Source: Nitrotoga sp963800965 (lineage in GTDB: Bacteria > Pseudomonadota > Gammaproteobacteria > Burkholderiales > Gallionellaceae). From it: 64,000 nt of DNA. Below the pieces are notes generated by a model, which had not been told where the DNA came from, ran no database searches, and was given only the letters and a program-made list of their open reading frames with translations. The position numbers were made by a program, and so were the translations under genes. Positions within the stretch are counted from its first letter, which is position 1. Each line of letters begins with the position of its first letter. Of the stretch, positions 18,229 through 27,060 are shown one piece after another. Location of the stretch: the NCBI GenBank assembly GCA_963800965.1, contig CAWDCY010000018.1, forward strand, positions 124,001 to 188,000, in the 5' to 3' direction.

Positions 18229-18819
18229 ATGAAGACATCAAAAATCAGCCGATCTTTAGCTTTAATCGCGTTACTGTTGGTCGGAACATTGATGAGCGAG
18301 GTGACGATTGCGGCAGATGGTGGGCACTCGGGACATGTATTTGGCGGTGGCGGGCACGCAGGTGGCGGGCAGCCGGGACGTGGGTTTAGCGGTGGCGGGC
18401 ACGCAGGTGGAAGGTACTCAGGTGGCTGGAATCGAGGTGGGAGAGTAGGCATCTACTTGGGTGCACCGATTGGTTTTAGCTATGGATATAATCCGTACTC
18501 ATACTATAGGGCTCCTTTCTATGGGGTGCCCTATTCTTATCCGCCCGCTTATTATCCTTCTGTGCCCACTTATTACCCGATGGTACAGCCTGTGCCGATG
18601 ACTTACGTCGAGAGAAGTGACGAAACTCAGATCGGTACACAAGAGGCCCCGAATGATTCGTCGCAAGATACTCAGGAGTCATGGTGGTATTACTGCGTTG
18701 ATGCCAAGGCCTATTATCCATATGTCAATCAATGCCCAGGAGGATGGCTTCGGGTCGCACCTCAACCCGCACCTGATTCAGGCGACCAACCTGCTTTAAA
18801 TGATTCGCCTGCCCCATGA
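18229..18819 (+). CDS. exported glycine/tyrosine/proline-rich protein of unknown function
   Basis: The 196-residue product has a clear signal peptide (hydrophobic about 10-22, likely cut after TIAA near 29). A low-complexity Gly/His-rich segment (GGGGHAGGG, SGGGHAGG) spans about 30-70, followed by a Tyr/Pro-rich segment (about 80-125). A C-terminal motif reads WWYYCVDAKAYYPYVNQCPGGWLRV with two Cys. Similar WWYYC...CPGGW tails occur in exported proteins of betaproteobacteria. Function is unknown; envelope localisation is inferred. A GGGAAT stretch precedes the ATG. The stop overlaps the next start by 4 nt. Confidence 0.85.
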   Translation: MKTSKISRSLALIALLLVGTLMSEVTIAADGGHSGHVFGGGGHAGGGQPGRGFSGGGHAGGRYSGGWNRGGRVGIYLGAPIGFSYGYNPYSYYRAPFYGVPYSYPPAYYPSVPTYYPMVQPVPMTYVERSDETQIGTQEAPNDSSQDTQESWWYYCVDAKAYYPYVNQCPGGWLRVAPQPAPDSGDQPALNDSPAP

Positions 18820-19442
18820 CGTTCACATTGCGGCTCTCATTCGTTCTGGCAGCAGTTTTGACGCTGAGTGCTTGTACTTCGGTGCCGACGGGTCCAGGTG
18901 TGCTTGTGTTGCCGGGCACGGGGAAAAGCTTTGATCGGTTCCGCTTGGATGATGCCGATTGCAGGCAATATGCCAGCGCTCAGATAGGCGGCGGCACGGC
19001 AAATGCAGCAGCGACTGATAGTGGCGTAAGAAGTGCGGTGATCGGAACTGCAGTTGGTGCTGCAGCGGGTGCATTGCTTGGCGGCCATAACAGCGTAGGT
19101 GTGGGTGCTGGCTCAGGATTGCTCATTGGTTCTATGGCAGGAATGGGAACTGGTGAAAGCTCAGGGTTCAACCTTCAGCAGCGTTACGACTTTGGATATC
19201 AGCAGTGTATGTATGCGAAAGGCCATCGTGTTCCAGTGTCAGGGCGCTTGGATTATTCAAGGCAGCCTGTCAAGAAAAATTATTATGAATCTTCACCGAT
19301 TCCTAGCAGCTCGCTTTCGTCGCCTTCTGCTGGTGTTTTCGTGCCTCCGCCTCCTCCCAGTGGTGTTCCACCTCCTGCACCCTCCGATGCTTACTTGTTA
19401 CCCCTTCCCCCGAGCGGTTTGTCTTCTCCACCATCTGATTAA
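18816..19442 (+). CDS. glycine-zipper outer-membrane lipoprotein-like protein
   Basis: The 208-residue product begins with a lipoprotein signal peptide whose lipobox is LSAC (Cys about 20). The central part (about 72-110) is Gly/Ala-rich with small-xxx-small repeats such as GTAVGAAAGALLGG and GAGSGLLIGSMAGMG, typical of glycine-zipper proteins. A DCRQYA and YQQCMYAKGH pair of Cys regions flanks it. The tail (about 165-208) is Pro/Ser-rich. It overlaps the preceding exported-protein gene by 4 nt (ATGA), so the two are coupled. The pair is bracketed by the two IS481-type relics. Confidence 0.85.
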   Translation: MTFTLRLSFVLAAVLTLSACTSVPTGPGVLVLPGTGKSFDRFRLDDADCRQYASAQIGGGTANAAATDSGVRSAVIGTAVGAAAGALLGGHNSVGVGAGSGLLIGSMAGMGTGESSGFNLQQRYDFGYQQCMYAKGHRVPVSGRLDYSRQPVKKNYYESSPIPSSSLSSPSAGVFVPPPPPSGVPPPAPSDAYLLPLPPSGLSSPPSD

Positions 19443-19445
19443 TTA

Positions 19446-19690
19446 TCAAGTTCTGCCTGTTTATAAAAGTGTCTAACGAATAAATCTGCTTTTTTTGTAC
19501 TATTATGTTCAATAACTGAATGGGCGTCAGGTGATTCAAGGCACGCTGCGGGTACAATAGCTATAGACATTATAATATCGCGTCGAAGTCGTCTCCAGCT
19601 CTGTGGCTGAGGCGAAGCGGGTTTGCTTTCCACGCCGCTGAGCGCCCATTGAAGCGCTTCACCATGCCCCCGGTGTCAGGCTAGTTGTCG
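19446..19690 (-). pseudogene. IS481-type transposase, C-terminal relic (copy 2)
   Basis: Minus-strand reading across frames gives GMVKRFNGR (19655-19629 region), then RFASATELETT, RALNHLTPIQLL and KKADLFVRHFYKQAELDN. This is the order of the IS481-family C terminus (GMVERFNGR, then PIQAL, then LFVKR.YNQAGLD). Several frameshifts separate the pieces. The last 103 nt are a direct repeat of 17849-17952. The intron boundary at about 19691 cuts it on the N-terminal side. Confidence 0.7.
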
Positions 19691-20179
19691 GTGTGCCAAG
19701 AAGGAAAGCGACAGTCATACGTCGCTGTACATGCTGTATCCGTGATGAGGGCAGGCCCCTCGGTTTCGCCGATCAGGCGGTGATACCAAACCACCCGGAG
19801 CTGCAGTCGTTAAGAGCGGTTGTAGTGAGCGTCCAGGGAAAAGGCGGGATGAATTTCGTCAGGTAAGCAGGAATGAGGCGAACACAAGTGAACCATCGAA
19901 GAAGTGTCGATAATTGCAATGATGTCAGAACCGAGGACTCGACAACGCCTCGGGATCAGTCAAACGGCAACCTGAACGTGGGTTTGACGGCATCCGGCAT
20001 AGAGGTGGCGCGACCTTCCTGCAGGCGAGGATACGGAACTTGGGAACCTGTCGTCTCGATGCCAAGGGAGACACTCAAGCGGCGAACCCGTGAGAGTAAG
20101 AGTACCGATGCGAGGCACACAGGGGCGGAGTCATGCGTAGTAGTGTTGAAAGGGTTGTAATGACCTCTGGAGCGAAGGC

Positions 20180-21489
20180 ATGACCTTGTCAGGCGAAGAT
20201 CACAGAACAACCGCGATGCGGGATGATTCCGGGGTCGACGCCAAGTCGTTCGAAATACCCAAGCGGTTGATCTGGGAAGCTTGGAAACGCGTCGCCGCCA
20301 ATCAAGGTGGACCGGGCGTGGACAAGGAAAGTATTGAAATCTTCCGAAATCGTTTGGCCAGAAATTTGTACGCGCTGTGGAATCGAATGAGTTCGGGGAG
20401 CTACTTTCCTCAACCGGTCAAAGAGGTGCTGATTCCAAAAGGGGACGGGCAGTTTCGTCCTCTCGGGATTCCGACCGTCACAGACCGTGTGGCTCAGATG
20501 GCGGTGAAATTAATGGTGGAGCCGAGAATCGACGCGATATTTCATTCATCATCGTTCGGTTATCGTCCTAACAAATCGGCACATCAAGCTGTGACGCAAG
20601 CGAGAAATAACTGCTGGCGTTACGCTTGGGTAGTCGACATTGATTTGAAATCCTTCTTTGACACCATCGACCACGAGCTCCTCACACGGGCCGTAGAAAA
20701 GCACGTTGCGGAGCCATGGGCGCGACTCTACATTAGACGCTGGCTGGAGCCCGGTGCGAAAGCAAACCGGGGAGATGGTTGCACGGGATCGAGGCACGCC
20801 GCAAGGTGGCGTGATCAGCCCGCTGTTGGCTAACCTCTTTCTACACTACGCGTTTGATCGATGGGTCCAGACTGAGTATCCGGAAGTGCCGTTTGAACGG
20901 TATGCCGACGATGTGGTCTGTCATTGCAGGACGAAGCAACAGGCGGAAAAGTTTTTGTCCGCTTTACGAGAACGACTCACGGCTTGTGGCCTTACGCTAC
21001 ATCCGGAGAAGACTCGCTTGGTTTACTGTAAAGATGGACGGCGTCGAGAGGAGCACCTTCACACAAAGTTCGACTTTCTGGGGTTCAGCTTTCACGCATC
21101 GGACGATGCAAAACCGAGAGGGACAATTGTTCACTGGGTTCGGGCCTGCGGTGAGTCAAAAGGCACTGAAGCGAATGTATCAGGCCATCAGAAGCATGAG
21201 TCTCAATCGAAGTACCTCATCGACGCTGCCAGAGTTAGCGCGGCGTCTGAACCCAATGGTTCGGGGATGGGTGAATTACTATGGTGCTTTCTATCCAGAG
21301 CCGCTGAAACGGTTCTTGATCAGAATAGACTTGCGGCTTGGCGGATGGGCGCGAAACAAGTACAAGCGGTTGAGAGGGCATAAACGACAATCATGGGCGT
21401 GGCTCAAGCGATGTCGAGAAAATCTTCCTCAGCTGTTCGCGCACTGGGATTTCTGTTTTGGAGAACGGCAGGCAAGAAGAGCCGTATGA
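20180..21489 (+). pseudogene. ltrA: group II intron reverse transcriptase/maturase, two frameshifts
   Basis: Frame 1 (20180 to about 20748) encodes the RT N terminus with PGVDKESIEIF, LWNRMSSGSYFPQPVK and DIDLKSFFDTIDHELL. The reading then continues one frame on (about 20748-21097) with RGTPQGGVISPLLANLFLHY and the catalytic ERYADD, then again one frame on (about 21100-21489). That last part holds the group II maturase X region (NPMVRGWVNYYG) and KYKRLRGHK. Both shifts are equivalent to one extra base. All catalytic motifs survive, so decay is recent, or the shifts are sequence errors. The exact start is uncertain (ATG 20180 or 20216). Confidence 0.85.
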
Positions 21490-21508
21490 GAGGTTCACGT
21501 ACGGATCT
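21478..21508 (+). ncRNA. group II intron domain V
   Basis: The 5' strand AGAGCCGTATGA pairs with TCACGTACGGATCT across a short loop, leaving a two-nucleotide bulge on the 3' strand and retaining the AGC triad in the 5' strand. This is the catalytic core signature of group II introns and supports the intron call independently of the protein. Confidence 0.7.
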
Positions 21509-21555
21509 GTGAGAGCCTGAGGGGGCAGTTCCCTCGGGCGACTCGACCCTCAAGA

Positions 21556-22576
21556 ATCCTAACTTTGAGGAAAGGAGGCAACTAGGTTAATAATCTCCGC
21601 ATTTGCCTATCCGATCGCACCGACAATGAATCGGCCAAAATGGCCACCAGCAAAGGCGTGATTCAAGGCTATACCGGCGTGGCGCCCGTTGATGAAAAAA
21701 CCAAATCATCGTTGACGCGCAAGCGCATGGCACGAGTTTCGAGTAAGCGCTGCTGCTGCCGGCTACCATTCAGAAGCCAATCTCAAAGCACTGGCCGGGG
21801 AACAGATTGATGCCTATATAGCCGACAACGGGTATCGCAAGCGGGATGAACGCTATGCCGATCAATACGTGCATGCAACCAAGCCCGATCCGTTGTGGAA
21901 CAAAGCCGGACAAGCAAAGAAAGTCGCGTGCTTCAAGCCTTGTGATTTTCAATTGGCAGACGATCACTCGCACTGCGTCTGCCCTGCCGGAAAACGGCTC
22001 TATAGCAATGGTTCGAATTGCACGATCAATGGGTATGTGGCGATGAAATTCAGTGGTGCCAAACAGGATTGCGTGCCGTGCACGCGACGCCCGGAATGTT
22101 TGCGCACACCTGAGAAGCCCCAGACACTGCAGGTTACTTTCTTGCAAGGCATGCGCGATGCCCAGGAAAATTATATCGAACTGATGAAGTCGAAGATCGA
22201 TTCTGAAACGGGTAAAGAAATGATCACGCGCCGATTTGCGACGGTGGAGCCGGTGTTCGGCAACCTGCGTGGCAACAAGCGCCTGCACCACTTTACGCTA
22301 CGCGGAAAAGCCAAGGTGGATGGGCAGTGGCAGTTGTATTGCATATGCATAATACCGAGAAGCTGGCGAATCATGGTTATGCGAGATAAAGAGGCTGGAA
22401 GCAAGGTATTCTCGCCTCTGTATCGCATGGATAGACTTGCCAGGTCGGACAGGTTTCCAATGGAAATGTTATCGGAAAACAGACAGCCGAAAATGAAGAC
22501 AACCATATGGTTTGAAAAAATTCCACCCAAATCTGAAACAGGGTTTCAGAATGGGGTTTTTCTACAGCGTCGTTAG
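21556..22576 (+). pseudogene. IS1182-type DDE transposase relic
   Basis: The pieces read in order DNESAKMATSKGVIQGYTG (about 21626), IIVDAQAHGTSFE in another frame, AGYHSEANLKALAGEQIDAY, ADNGYRKRDERYA, and a long 21869-22340 stretch ending VEPVFGNLRGNKRLHHFTLR. After a further shift near 22345 comes HNTEKLANHGYAR and a stop at about 22389. This is the C-terminal two thirds of an IS1182-family transposase with at least two frameshifts and a small deletion. Sequence to about 22576 (TTTTTCTACAGCGTCGTTAG) looks like the IS right end. The N-terminal third is missing. Confidence 0.75.
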
Positions 22577-23079
22577 GTTATTGATCGGAGATGGATTTTA
22601 TTAGGGTGTTTGCTGGGTGGATTTGGTGCGCTACTTGGCCATTTCCACTCGCCGCTTGCTATATGGGCAAATGTCATTGGGTTTGTTATATTTTGGTCGG
22701 CTTGTTCGGCTGGCTTAATTCAACACGCTTCAAGCCTGACCACTCAGACAATACTTACTCATCGTCAGATTCGTTTCAATTACATTCCACAACTTGTTTG
22801 ATCAGCATATTTTAAAATTCGATGACTTTCGATAGCCAGCCTTTTGCTCATAAGAAAATCGTGGATTTTCACGTTAACGTTGGAATGCTTTCGGCATAAG
22901 ATTATCGAATGTCTGTACCATCCGAAATGAACGTGCGAGCGGAACCTGAAGCGAATGCTAATGCTGACGTGTTGATTTCAATGGAAATGACTGTTTTTGA
23001 GAACCTGGAGTGCTATTTAATCAAAATAAATGGACAGTCTTGACAGCTTTGCTGACCCGCTAATCTTTAGTAGCTAATA
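22577..23079. other. about 500-nt region without recognisable gene
   Basis: Between the IS1182-type right end and the mlaF promoter only short overlapping frames exist (for example 22591-22815 and 22610-22801), with no recognisable domain and no good ribosome-binding site. I see nothing convincing here. It may be eroded sequence behind the insertion elements. Confidence 0.5.
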
Positions 23080-23109
23080 TTGCGATTAAACGATAGCATG
23101 GTTTAGAAT
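23080..23109 (+). promoter_or_regulatory. candidate promoter of the mla operon
   Basis: TTGCGA (23080-23085) and TAGAAT (23104-23109) are separated by 18 nt, and mlaF starts at 23142. This is a reasonable sigma70-like match by eye, not tested. Confidence 0.5.
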
Positions 23110-23141
23110 GTCCCTCTATCGGACAATCAAGGTGTTGATAC

Positions 23142-23960
23142 GTGTCATCTCAAGCGCTGGTCGAAATTCGCGACGTCAATTTTTCCTATGACAGCCGCCC
23201 CATACTAAAAGGTGTCAACCTCACTTTCCCCAAGGGCAAGGTGATTGCAGTTATGGGCGGCAGCGGCTGCGGCAAGACTACATTGCTACAGCTTATCGGT
23301 GGTGCGCTCAAACCAAGCAGTGGCTATGTGAAAGTTGATGGGCAGGTGATACATAAGCTTGACCATAAAGCTTTATATCTTATGCGCCGCCGGATGGGCA
23401 TGCTATTCCAGTTTGGGGCGCTATTCACGGATATGTCTGTGTATGACAATGTGGCATTTCAGATGCGCGAGCATACTGATCTGCCGGAAGAAATCATTCG
23501 GGATTTAGTGTTGATGAAACTACATGCGGTGGGCTTACGTGGCACGCATCATCTGATGCCTGCTGAGCTTTCAGGTGGCATGGCGCGACGCGTGGCGTTG
23601 GCGCGTACGGTGGCACTGGATCCGATGTTAATCATGTACGACGAGCCGTTTGCCGGACTGGATCCCATTTCACTTTCCGTGGTGGGTAATCTCATTCGCA
23701 GTCTGAACGATGCGCTGGGTGCGACTTCGGTAGTGGTCACACATGACGTGCAGGAATCACTTAAGATTGTTGACTATAATTATTTTATTGCCGATGGGGT
23801 GGTGGTTGCAGAAGGGACTTCAGCTGAAATCAGATCTTCCGATATGCCGTTCGTGCATCAATTCGTGCATGGCGAAATGGACGGTCCGGTTCCATTCCAT
23901 TACCCCAGCGGTGATTACGGGCAAGATTTGAATTTACGGCCCGGCGATGATGATCGTTGA
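23142..23960 (+). CDS. mlaF: phospholipid transport ATP-binding protein MlaF
   Basis: Cytoplasmic ATPase of the Mla ABC system, which moves phospholipids between the inner and outer membranes to keep outer-membrane asymmetry. The 272-residue product has the Walker A GGSGCGKTT, the signature LSGGMARRVALAR and Walker B LIMYDEPFAGLDP. The start is GTG 23142. It overlaps mlaE by 14 nt. The full mlaFEDCB order follows. Confidence 0.96.
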   Translation: MSSQALVEIRDVNFSYDSRPILKGVNLTFPKGKVIAVMGGSGCGKTTLLQLIGGALKPSSGYVKVDGQVIHKLDHKALYLMRRRMGMLFQFGALFTDMSVYDNVAFQMREHTDLPEEIIRDLVLMKLHAVGLRGTHHLMPAELSGGMARRVALARTVALDPMLIMYDEPFAGLDPISLSVVGNLIRSLNDALGATSVVVTHDVQESLKIVDYNYFIADGVVVAEGTSAEIRSSDMPFVHQFVHGEMDGPVPFHYPSGDYGQDLNLRPGDDDR

Positions 23961-24735
23961 AAATCTGAGATCCTTAGGACATCGTATTGTGAATGCGGTA
24001 TGGCGTATTGGATATGCCTCCCGCTTCTTCATGCTAATCCTGCTTTATTCCGGTATCAGCTTCCGACGTTTTCACTTGACCATCAAGGAGCTGTTCTCCA
24101 GTGGTGTGATGTCGCTTATTATAATTTTGGTGGCAGGCATGTTTGTCGGCATGGTCTTGGGGTTACAGGGCTATGAGACGCTTAAACGCTATGGCGCTGA
24201 ATCTGCATTGGGATCACTTGTGGCGCTAAGTCTGGTGCGCGAATTGGGGCCGGTGTTGGCTGCCCTGCTGTTTGCGAGTCGCGCTGGTTCGGCGATGACT
24301 GCGGAAATCGGTTTGATGAAAGCCACCGAACAAATTTCCGCGATGGAGATGATGGCGATTAACCCGATGGCGCGCGTGGTTGCACCTCGTTTTTGGGCTG
24401 GGGTCATCTCTGTGCCGCTACTGTCGGCGTTATTTTCTGCCATGGGTGTATTTGGTGGATATGTGGTGGGGGTGGTGCTAATCGGTGTGGATCAAGGTTC
24501 GTTCTGGTCGCAAATGCAGGCTGGGGTCGATTTTTGGCACGACATAGCGAACGGGATAATCAAGAGCGTCGTGTTTGGAGTGGCAGTGACTGTCATCGCA
24601 TTGTTCGAAGGCTATGATGCACCACCCACCGCAGAAGGGGTGTCCGGTGCAACCACGCGCACAGTAGTCGAGTCGTCGCTGACAATTTTATTTTTGGATT
24701 TTATTTTGACCGCATTCATGTTTCAAGGGGAGTAG
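23947..24735 (+). CDS. mlaE: phospholipid transport permease MlaE
   Basis: Inner-membrane permease of the Mla system, 262 residues with about five to six hydrophobic segments. It contains the family-typical QGYETLKRYGAESALGSLVALSLVRELGPVLAALLFASRAGSAMTAEIG stretch around residues 75-125. It starts inside the end of mlaF and is followed by mlaD after one nucleotide. Confidence 0.96.
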   Translation: MMIVENLRSLGHRIVNAVWRIGYASRFFMLILLYSGISFRRFHLTIKELFSSGVMSLIIILVAGMFVGMVLGLQGYETLKRYGAESALGSLVALSLVRELGPVLAALLFASRAGSAMTAEIGLMKATEQISAMEMMAINPMARVVAPRFWAGVISVPLLSALFSAMGVFGGYVVGVVLIGVDQGSFWSQMQAGVDFWHDIANGIIKSVVFGVAVTVIALFEGYDAPPTAEGVSGATTRTVVESSLTILFLDFILTAFMFQGE

Positions 24736-24736
24736 T

Positions 24737-25198
24737 ATGAAACGCACCACGCTGGATTTATGGGTCGGCATATTTGTCGTGGCAGGCTTGGCGGCATTGG
24801 CAGTACTTGCGCTCAAGGTGGGAAATTTGAGTACTTACAATATGTCCGAGACATATCAGTTGCAAGCTTATTTTTCTAACATCGGTGGCCTCAAGCCCCA
24901 GGCATCCATCAAAAGCTCTGGCGTACTTATAGGACGGGTAGCTCAGATCAGCCTGGATTCCAAGCGCTATGAGGCTAAAGTAACCATGACTATAGACAAG
25001 CGTTACCCGTTCCCAAAAGATACATTCGCTAATATCCTGACTTCAGGATTGCTAGGTGAGCAGTACATCGGCTTGATTCCAGGTGGTGATGAAGAATTTC
25101 TGAAGGCTGGTGACGAAATCAAACAAACGCAGTCTGCTGTGGTGCTGGAGGATTTAATCAGCAAGTTCTTATATAGTAAGGCTGAAGGTTCAAATTAA
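24737..25198 (+). CDS. mlaD: phospholipid-binding MCE protein MlaD
   Basis: Periplasm-facing, membrane-anchored MCE-domain protein that forms a hexameric ring on MlaFE. The 153-residue product has one N-terminal transmembrane helix (about 8-26). The MCE domain is recognised by SNIGGLKPQASIKSSGVLIGRV and LTSGLLGEQYIGLIPGG. Spacing in the operon is tight. Confidence 0.95.
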   Translation: MKRTTLDLWVGIFVVAGLAALAVLALKVGNLSTYNMSETYQLQAYFSNIGGLKPQASIKSSGVLIGRVAQISLDSKRYEAKVTMTIDKRYPFPKDTFANILTSGLLGEQYIGLIPGGDEEFLKAGDEIKQTQSAVVLEDLISKFLYSKAEGSN

Positions 25199-25221
25199 TT
25201 TAATAAATTATAGGTGTCTAT

Positions 25222-25839
25222 ATGAAAAAAATAATTGCATCGTGGGTGGGGGTGCTGATGGCGTGTGTGTCACTGGGCGTGCAGGCGAACACGCTGGAGC
25301 CGGAGGCGTTAATCAAAAACACCGTGGAGGAAGTCCTGTCCGTCATTAGGCAGGACAAGGACATTAAAGCCGGAAATAAGGAAAAAGTGATTGCATTGGT
25401 AGATGCAAAGGTGCTGCCGCATTTTAATTTTACTCATATGACCAGACTTGCCGTAGGTAAGTACTGGCGTAAGGCTACGCCGGAGCAGAAGAAGGTCTTG
25501 GAAATCGAGTTTCGCAATTTACTGGTGCGCACTTACACCAACGCATTCACGTCCTACCAAGATCAGGAGGTGGAAGTGAAGCCGCTCAAAATGGCAAATG
25601 ATGCCACCGAAGTGACTATAAAATCCTTGATTCTTAACAGAGGGAAACCATCTACACCCGTAAATTATGATATGGAAAAGATGGCTAGTGGCTGGAAGGT
25701 GTACGATCTATCGATTGAAGGTGTGAGTTTGGTTACCAACTATCGCGGTACCTTTTCTGAGCAGATTCAGAAGAACGGCATTGATGGCTTGATTAAAACG
25801 TTAATGGAAAAGAATCAGTCTCAGGCGGCGTCCAAGTGA
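25222..25839 (+). CDS. mlaC: periplasmic phospholipid-shuttle protein MlaC
   Basis: Soluble carrier moving phospholipid between the outer-membrane complex and MlaFEDB. The 205-residue product has a Sec signal peptide (about 1-22, ending GVQA) and the Tol_Tol_Ttg2 family pattern. That pattern includes VLPHFNFTHMTRLAVGKYWRKATPEQKK and YDLSIEGVSLVTNYRGTF. The stop overlaps the mlaB GTG start by 4 nt. Confidence 0.95.
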   Translation: MKKIIASWVGVLMACVSLGVQANTLEPEALIKNTVEEVLSVIRQDKDIKAGNKEKVIALVDAKVLPHFNFTHMTRLAVGKYWRKATPEQKKVLEIEFRNLLVRTYTNAFTSYQDQEVEVKPLKMANDATEVTIKSLILNRGKPSTPVNYDMEKMASGWKVYDLSIEGVSLVTNYRGTFSEQIQKNGIDGLIKTLMEKNQSQAASK

Positions 25840-26138
25840 CTGACCGCGATGGAGGCCACGTGCAAGCACCAAGCAGCCTGACCATTGAAACGGTTACACC
25901 CCTGTTCAAAAATGGTTTGCAATCAGATAACGAAACACCTCTGGTGGTGGACTTGGCTCAGGTAGAGACAGTAGATTCTGCTGCGGTCAGCTTGCTGCTT
26001 TCTTGGCTACGCGAGGCGCAGCGTAGCAGTGTGAAACTGTGTTTCGCTAATGTTCCAGAGAATTTGTTAATCTTGGCCCGTTTGTATGGCGTTGTGGACA
26101 TGCTGCCGCTATGCGACAGTGATTCCTCTCAGCCTTAA
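25836..26138 (+). CDS. mlaB: STAS-domain protein MlaB
   Basis: Cytoplasmic STAS protein that stabilises and regulates the MlaF ATPase. The 100-residue product carries the STAS core VDLAQVETVDSAAVSLLLSWL. It is poorly conserved in sequence, but position after mlaC and size make the assignment firm. The start is GTG 25836. Confidence 0.88.
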   Translation: MTDRDGGHVQAPSSLTIETVTPLFKNGLQSDNETPLVVDLAQVETVDSAAVSLLLSWLREAQRSSVKLCFANVPENLLILARLYGVVDMLPLCDSDSSQP

Positions 26139-26150
26139 GCACTCAATTTG

Positions 26151-27053
26151 ATGCCACCTGCCATTGATGTGCGCCAAGCACGCAAGCGCTATGGCGAATT
26201 GCAAGCATTGGACGGCGTGGATTTGCGTATCGAGCAGGGTGAGTTTTTCGGTTTGCTTGGCCCCAACGGTGCCGGAAAAACCACTTTGATTAACTTGCTG
26301 GCCGGACTTGCATTGCCAGATGAGGGGCAGCTGTCCGTACTGGGACACGATGTAGTCAAGCAATATCGCGCTAGTCGACGCCTGTTAGGTGTGGTGCCGC
26401 AAGAGTTGGCGTTTGATCCTTTTTTCACAGTGCGCGAAACGTTACGTTTACAGTCTGGTTTTTTTGGATTGCGTCGTAATGACGCCTGGATCGATGAGGT
26501 GATGCACCACTTGGATTTGACCGGGAAGGCCGATACCAATATGCGCCGCCTGTCCGGTGGTATGAAGCGCCGTGTGTTGGTGGCACAGGCCTTGGTGCAT
26601 AAGCCGCCAGTTATTGTGTTGGATGAACCGACTGCCGGGGTGGACGTGGAGCTGCGCCAATCATTATGGCGCTTCATTCAGCAGCTTAACCGCGATGGGC
26701 ACACCATTCTTTTAACTACCCATTATCTGGAAGAGGCGGAAGCCTTATGCACACGGATTGCCATGCTCAAACACGGCCGGATTGTAGCCCTGGATAGCAC
26801 ACAAAATCTACTTAGTAGCCTGGCCGGTTGTCGCGTCAGGCTGAAACTCGCGGGTTGTTTACCGGCCACATTGCTGCCGCAGGTGGTCGAACAGACGGAC
26901 GGTGATTACCTGCTGACATTGCCGTCTTATCAAGCATTGGAGTCAATGTTGGCGGAATTGCGTTTGGCTGGAGTTGCGATCCAGGAGATGGCCTTGCAGC
27001 AGCCTGATTTGGAAGAAGTCTTCTTGCGTTTGGTGGGGCGGGCCGTGCATTGA
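26151..27053 (+). CDS. ABC-2 type exporter, ATP-binding protein
   Basis: ATPase of a two-gene ABC-2 exporter of the YadG/NodI type. The 300-residue product has Walker A LLGPNGAGKTT, signature LSGGMKRRVLVAQAL, Walker B VIVLDEPTAGVD and the H-loop TTHYLEEAE. I chose ATG 26151 over the TTG just before it. The substrate is unknown. The pair lies between mla and murA, as in many betaproteobacteria, which hints at an envelope role by inference only. Confidence 0.9.
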   Translation: MPPAIDVRQARKRYGELQALDGVDLRIEQGEFFGLLGPNGAGKTTLINLLAGLALPDEGQLSVLGHDVVKQYRASRRLLGVVPQELAFDPFFTVRETLRLQSGFFGLRRNDAWIDEVMHHLDLTGKADTNMRRLSGGMKRRVLVAQALVHKPPVIVLDEPTAGVDVELRQSLWRFIQQLNRDGHTILLTTHYLEEAEALCTRIAMLKHGRIVALDSTQNLLSSLAGCRVRLKLAGCLPATLLPQVVEQTDGDYLLTLPSYQALESMLAELRLAGVAIQEMALQQPDLEEVFLRLVGRAVH

Positions 27054-27060
27054 GGCGGGC

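Larger units (their letters stand above)
19691..21548 (+). mobile_element. group II intron with maturase gene
   Basis: The 5' end is placed at GTGTG (19691), which fits the group II GUGYG consensus. About 490 nt of structured-looking leader precede the reverse transcriptase and contain the ACAGGGGCGGA and GTAGTAGTGTTGAAGG-like segments usual in front of bacterial maturases. A domain V hairpin lies at 21478-21508 and a domain VI-like hairpin (GCCTGAGGG pairing with CCCTCGGGC) follows. The 3' boundary is approximate. It sits between an IS481-type relic and an IS1182-type relic. EBS/IBS pairings were not worked out. Confidence 0.8.

Noticed and set aside
22591..22815. Short hydrophobic frames between the IS1182 relic and mlaF
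   Set aside because: Two overlapping frames with no ribosome-binding site and no recognisable domain; likely chance.
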